Below are positions 62,527 to 64,000 of a stretch of DNA of 64,000 bases, piece after piece; within the stretch, counting starts at the first letter, position 1; each line of letters begins with the position of its first letter. Location: NCBI GenBank assembly GCA_963675135.1, contig OY776119.1, forward strand, positions 79,539,727 to 79,603,726, given 5' to 3'. This stretch comes from Galeopsis tetrahit. Taxonomy: Eukaryota; Streptophyta; Magnoliopsida; Lamiales; Lamiaceae. The notes under the pieces are model-generated. The model did not search any database. It was not told the DNA's origin and saw only the letters and a list, made by a program, of their open reading frames with translations. Position numbers and translations under genes: made by a program.

Positions 62527-63393
62527 ATGGCCAACAACAATGCTGTTCCTCCACCTGCTGTTCAAGGATTAGACAACATGGCCACAAATCCAGTCAACCA
62601 CATTTCTCATCACAAACTGCCCATGTTTTCAATAGACAATTATGATTTCTGGAAAATTAGAATGAGGGCTCATCTTGCATCTCTTCATACTGATATGCTT
62701 AGAGTAATCACAAGAGGACCTTTTTTGTTTACTCAAACTAACCCCAGATTGACAGATGAGCAAAGAGCAGATATAAGGGAACTGATTCCCAAAGATGAGG
62801 ATGACTTCACTGCTGATGAAAAGAGGAAAGATAATTTGAATTATCTTGCCATGAACACCCTCTATCAAACAATTCCAGATGCAGTTATGGGCAGAGTCTA
62901 CCACTGCACCACAGCTAAAGAAATTTGGGATACCCTTGCTGAAATGTGTGAGGGCACTGAAAAAATCAAGGAGAACAAGCTCCAAGTTGCTGTGCAGAAG
63001 TTTGAACAATTCTCAATGGAGTCTGATGAGTCCATTGACAAATTTGCTGGTAGATTCACTGATGTGATGAATGAGATTAACTCATTGGGCAAGGTCTACA
63101 CCAAGAGAGAGGTTGGACTGAAAATCCTAAGGAGTCTCACTCAAAAGTGGGATGTCTATGCTGTAATGATGCAGAACACCAAAGATCTCTCCACCATGCC
63201 CATGCAACAAATATTCTCAGAACTTAAAGCCTATGAGTTTGACCTCAATAGAAGAAAGCCTGTTGAGGAACCTTCAAATCCTACTAAGGGAGTGGCATTC
63301 AAAGCCAAAGTTGCTGAACCAGAAATGCAACCCACTCCCAGATCATCAAAGACAGTCTCTAAGACTGAAATGAAGGAAGACAAGATTTGGTAG
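62527..63393 (+). CDS. Copia gag polyprotein, N-terminal part (UBN2/DUF4219 type)
   Basis: A 288-codon ORF. After a short variable N-terminus the sequence LPMFSIDNYDFWKIRMRAHL gives the FxGxNYxxWxxxM-like start of plant copia gag. Further on come TTAKEIWDTLAEMCEGTEKI (W-x-x-L capsid core), VGLKILRSLTQKWD and ELKAYEFDLNRR, all typical of the UBN2 capsid domain. Gag forms the retrotransposon particle in the cytoplasm. The frame stops at TAG (63391-63393) just before the nucleocapsid part, which continues one frame over. Confidence 0.9.
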   Translation: MANNNAVPPPAVQGLDNMATNPVNHISHHKLPMFSIDNYDFWKIRMRAHLASLHTDMLRVITRGPFLFTQTNPRLTDEQRADIRELIPKDEDDFTADEKRKDNLNYLAMNTLYQTIPDAVMGRVYHCTTAKEIWDTLAEMCEGTEKIKENKLQVAVQKFEQFSMESDESIDKFAGRFTDVMNEINSLGKVYTKREVGLKILRSLTQKWDVYAVMMQNTKDLSTMPMQQIFSELKAYEFDLNRRKPVEEPSNPTKGVAFKAKVAEPEMQPTPRSSKTVSKTEMKEDKIW

Positions 63394-64000
63394 ATACAAG
63401 AAATTCTACCAAGACAACAAATTCAGGAGAAGATACAACTCCCCTGAAGATCAGGCTGAGGACAAAAAGCCTGAAGAGAAAAGATCAGAGGACAAGTCCT
63501 CTGATAGGAGAAGATCCAGTAGAGCTGATCCTTCTTCATCTAAGAGAAGAGAAGAATCCAAGAAGGATGATGATGAAGATCTGTGCTATAACTGTAAAAA
63601 GAAAGGGCACTTCCAATATGACTGCCCTGAATTGAGCTCTAAAGAAAGAAGAGAGAGACAAGCTAAAAGAGACAGAAAGTTCACCAATAGAAAAGCCATG
63701 ATGGCTGGTGAAGAATCTGATAGTGCTGAAAGCTTCAACTCCTCTGATGGATTATTCTCTAACAGTGATGATGATGATGATGTTTGCAACATGGCTCTTG
63801 AGGATGATGAGGTATCCTCTACTTCTAGTTCACCATCATTCATCTCACAAAACACTAGTGAGGTTAACCTGAAACTTTCCTTAGGAAAGTTGATGGAAGA
63901 TTTCACTAGATTACAAGAATTTCATGACAACTGTGTGAGAGAAAATGAAAGATTGGCTACTGAACTAACCAAGAACTCTGAGGTAGCTGTTGATGTCAAG
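63374..64000 (+). CDS. Copia gag nucleocapsid part with CCHC zinc knuckle, continues past the edge
   Basis: In the +1 frame relative to gag, an open stretch runs from 63374 to the window end. It begins with a basic region (RKTRFGRYKKFYQDNKFRRR), then a charged linker, the zinc knuckle CYNCKKKGHFQYDC at 63584-63625, an acidic SNSDDDDDV stretch and a predicted coiled coil (LGKLMEDF...RENERLATELTKN). It overlaps the first gag frame by 20 nt without its own clear start. The likeliest reading is a 1-nt indel in an originally continuous gag-pol. Confidence 0.8.

Larger units (their letters stand above)
60590..64000 (+). mobile_element. Ty1/copia LTR retrotransposon, 5' part
   Basis: Order seen: a putative LTR starting TGTTGGGAATA, a TATA box at 61491, a primer-binding site TGGTATCAGAGC at 62388-62399, a copia-type gag, and a CCHC zinc knuckle. 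The window ends inside gag/early pol, so integrase, reverse transcriptase, RNase H and the 3' LTR are not visible and completeness cannot be judged. Confidence 0.9.

Noticed and set aside
62629..63009. Minus-strand 126-codon frame opposite gag
   Set aside because: Shadow of the copia gag coding sequence.

Overview
This is nuclear DNA of a flowering plant, most likely a eudicot. The evidence is spliced genes with GT-AG introns, AT-rich intergenic DNA packed with small DNA transposons, a Ty1/copia retrotransposon with a plant initiator-Met primer-binding site, and plant-only gene families. I cannot name the species.

Only three host genes look complete. (1) A four-exon minus-strand gene (about 3.75-8.7 kb) encodes a MOM1-like silencing protein of about 943 aa. 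It keeps the coiled-coil CMM2 region and a PPPGF repeat tail but has no SNF2 helicase part. (2) A single-exon plus-strand gene (33945-35696) encodes a LYK4/LYK5-type LysM receptor with a strongly decayed kinase domain. (3) A seven-exon minus-strand gene (39283-40614) encodes a secreted alpha carbonic anhydrase with all zinc ligands.

The rest is accessory DNA. Left to right it holds a Stowaway MITE (2.4 kb), a poly(A) retroposon with a 47-A tail and an 11-bp target-site duplication (11.1-11.9 kb), a probable Helitron (11.9-14.2 kb), a hAT element (15.5 kb), a Mutator-type element with nested inverted repeats (17.3-19.0 kb), a hAT MITE inside another TIR element (20.1-21.2 kb), a 5.2-kb PIF/Harbinger-like element carrying a broken short-chain dehydrogenase fragment (22.4-27.7 kb), two copies of a chimera of mitochondrial HSP70 and auxin-response-factor fragments (30.0-32.0 kb, one copy split by a Stowaway that itself carries a Mutator-type MITE), and a hAT MITE (38.3 kb).

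From 43.8 to 60.6 kb lies the most striking object: seven head-to-tail copies of a roughly 2.44-kb unit. The unit looks like a transcribed gene (CT-rich leader, GC-rich first exon with a 36-codon ORF, intron-like segments) but has no long coding sequence. The middle copies are nearly identical. The last copy is cut short next to the 5' end of a copia element that runs off the right edge (LTR about 60590-62385, then PBS and gag).

The three genes share no obvious pathway. The window reads as gene islands in a region shaped by nested transposition and local tandem amplification. Several insertions are supported by target-site duplications that can be read directly.
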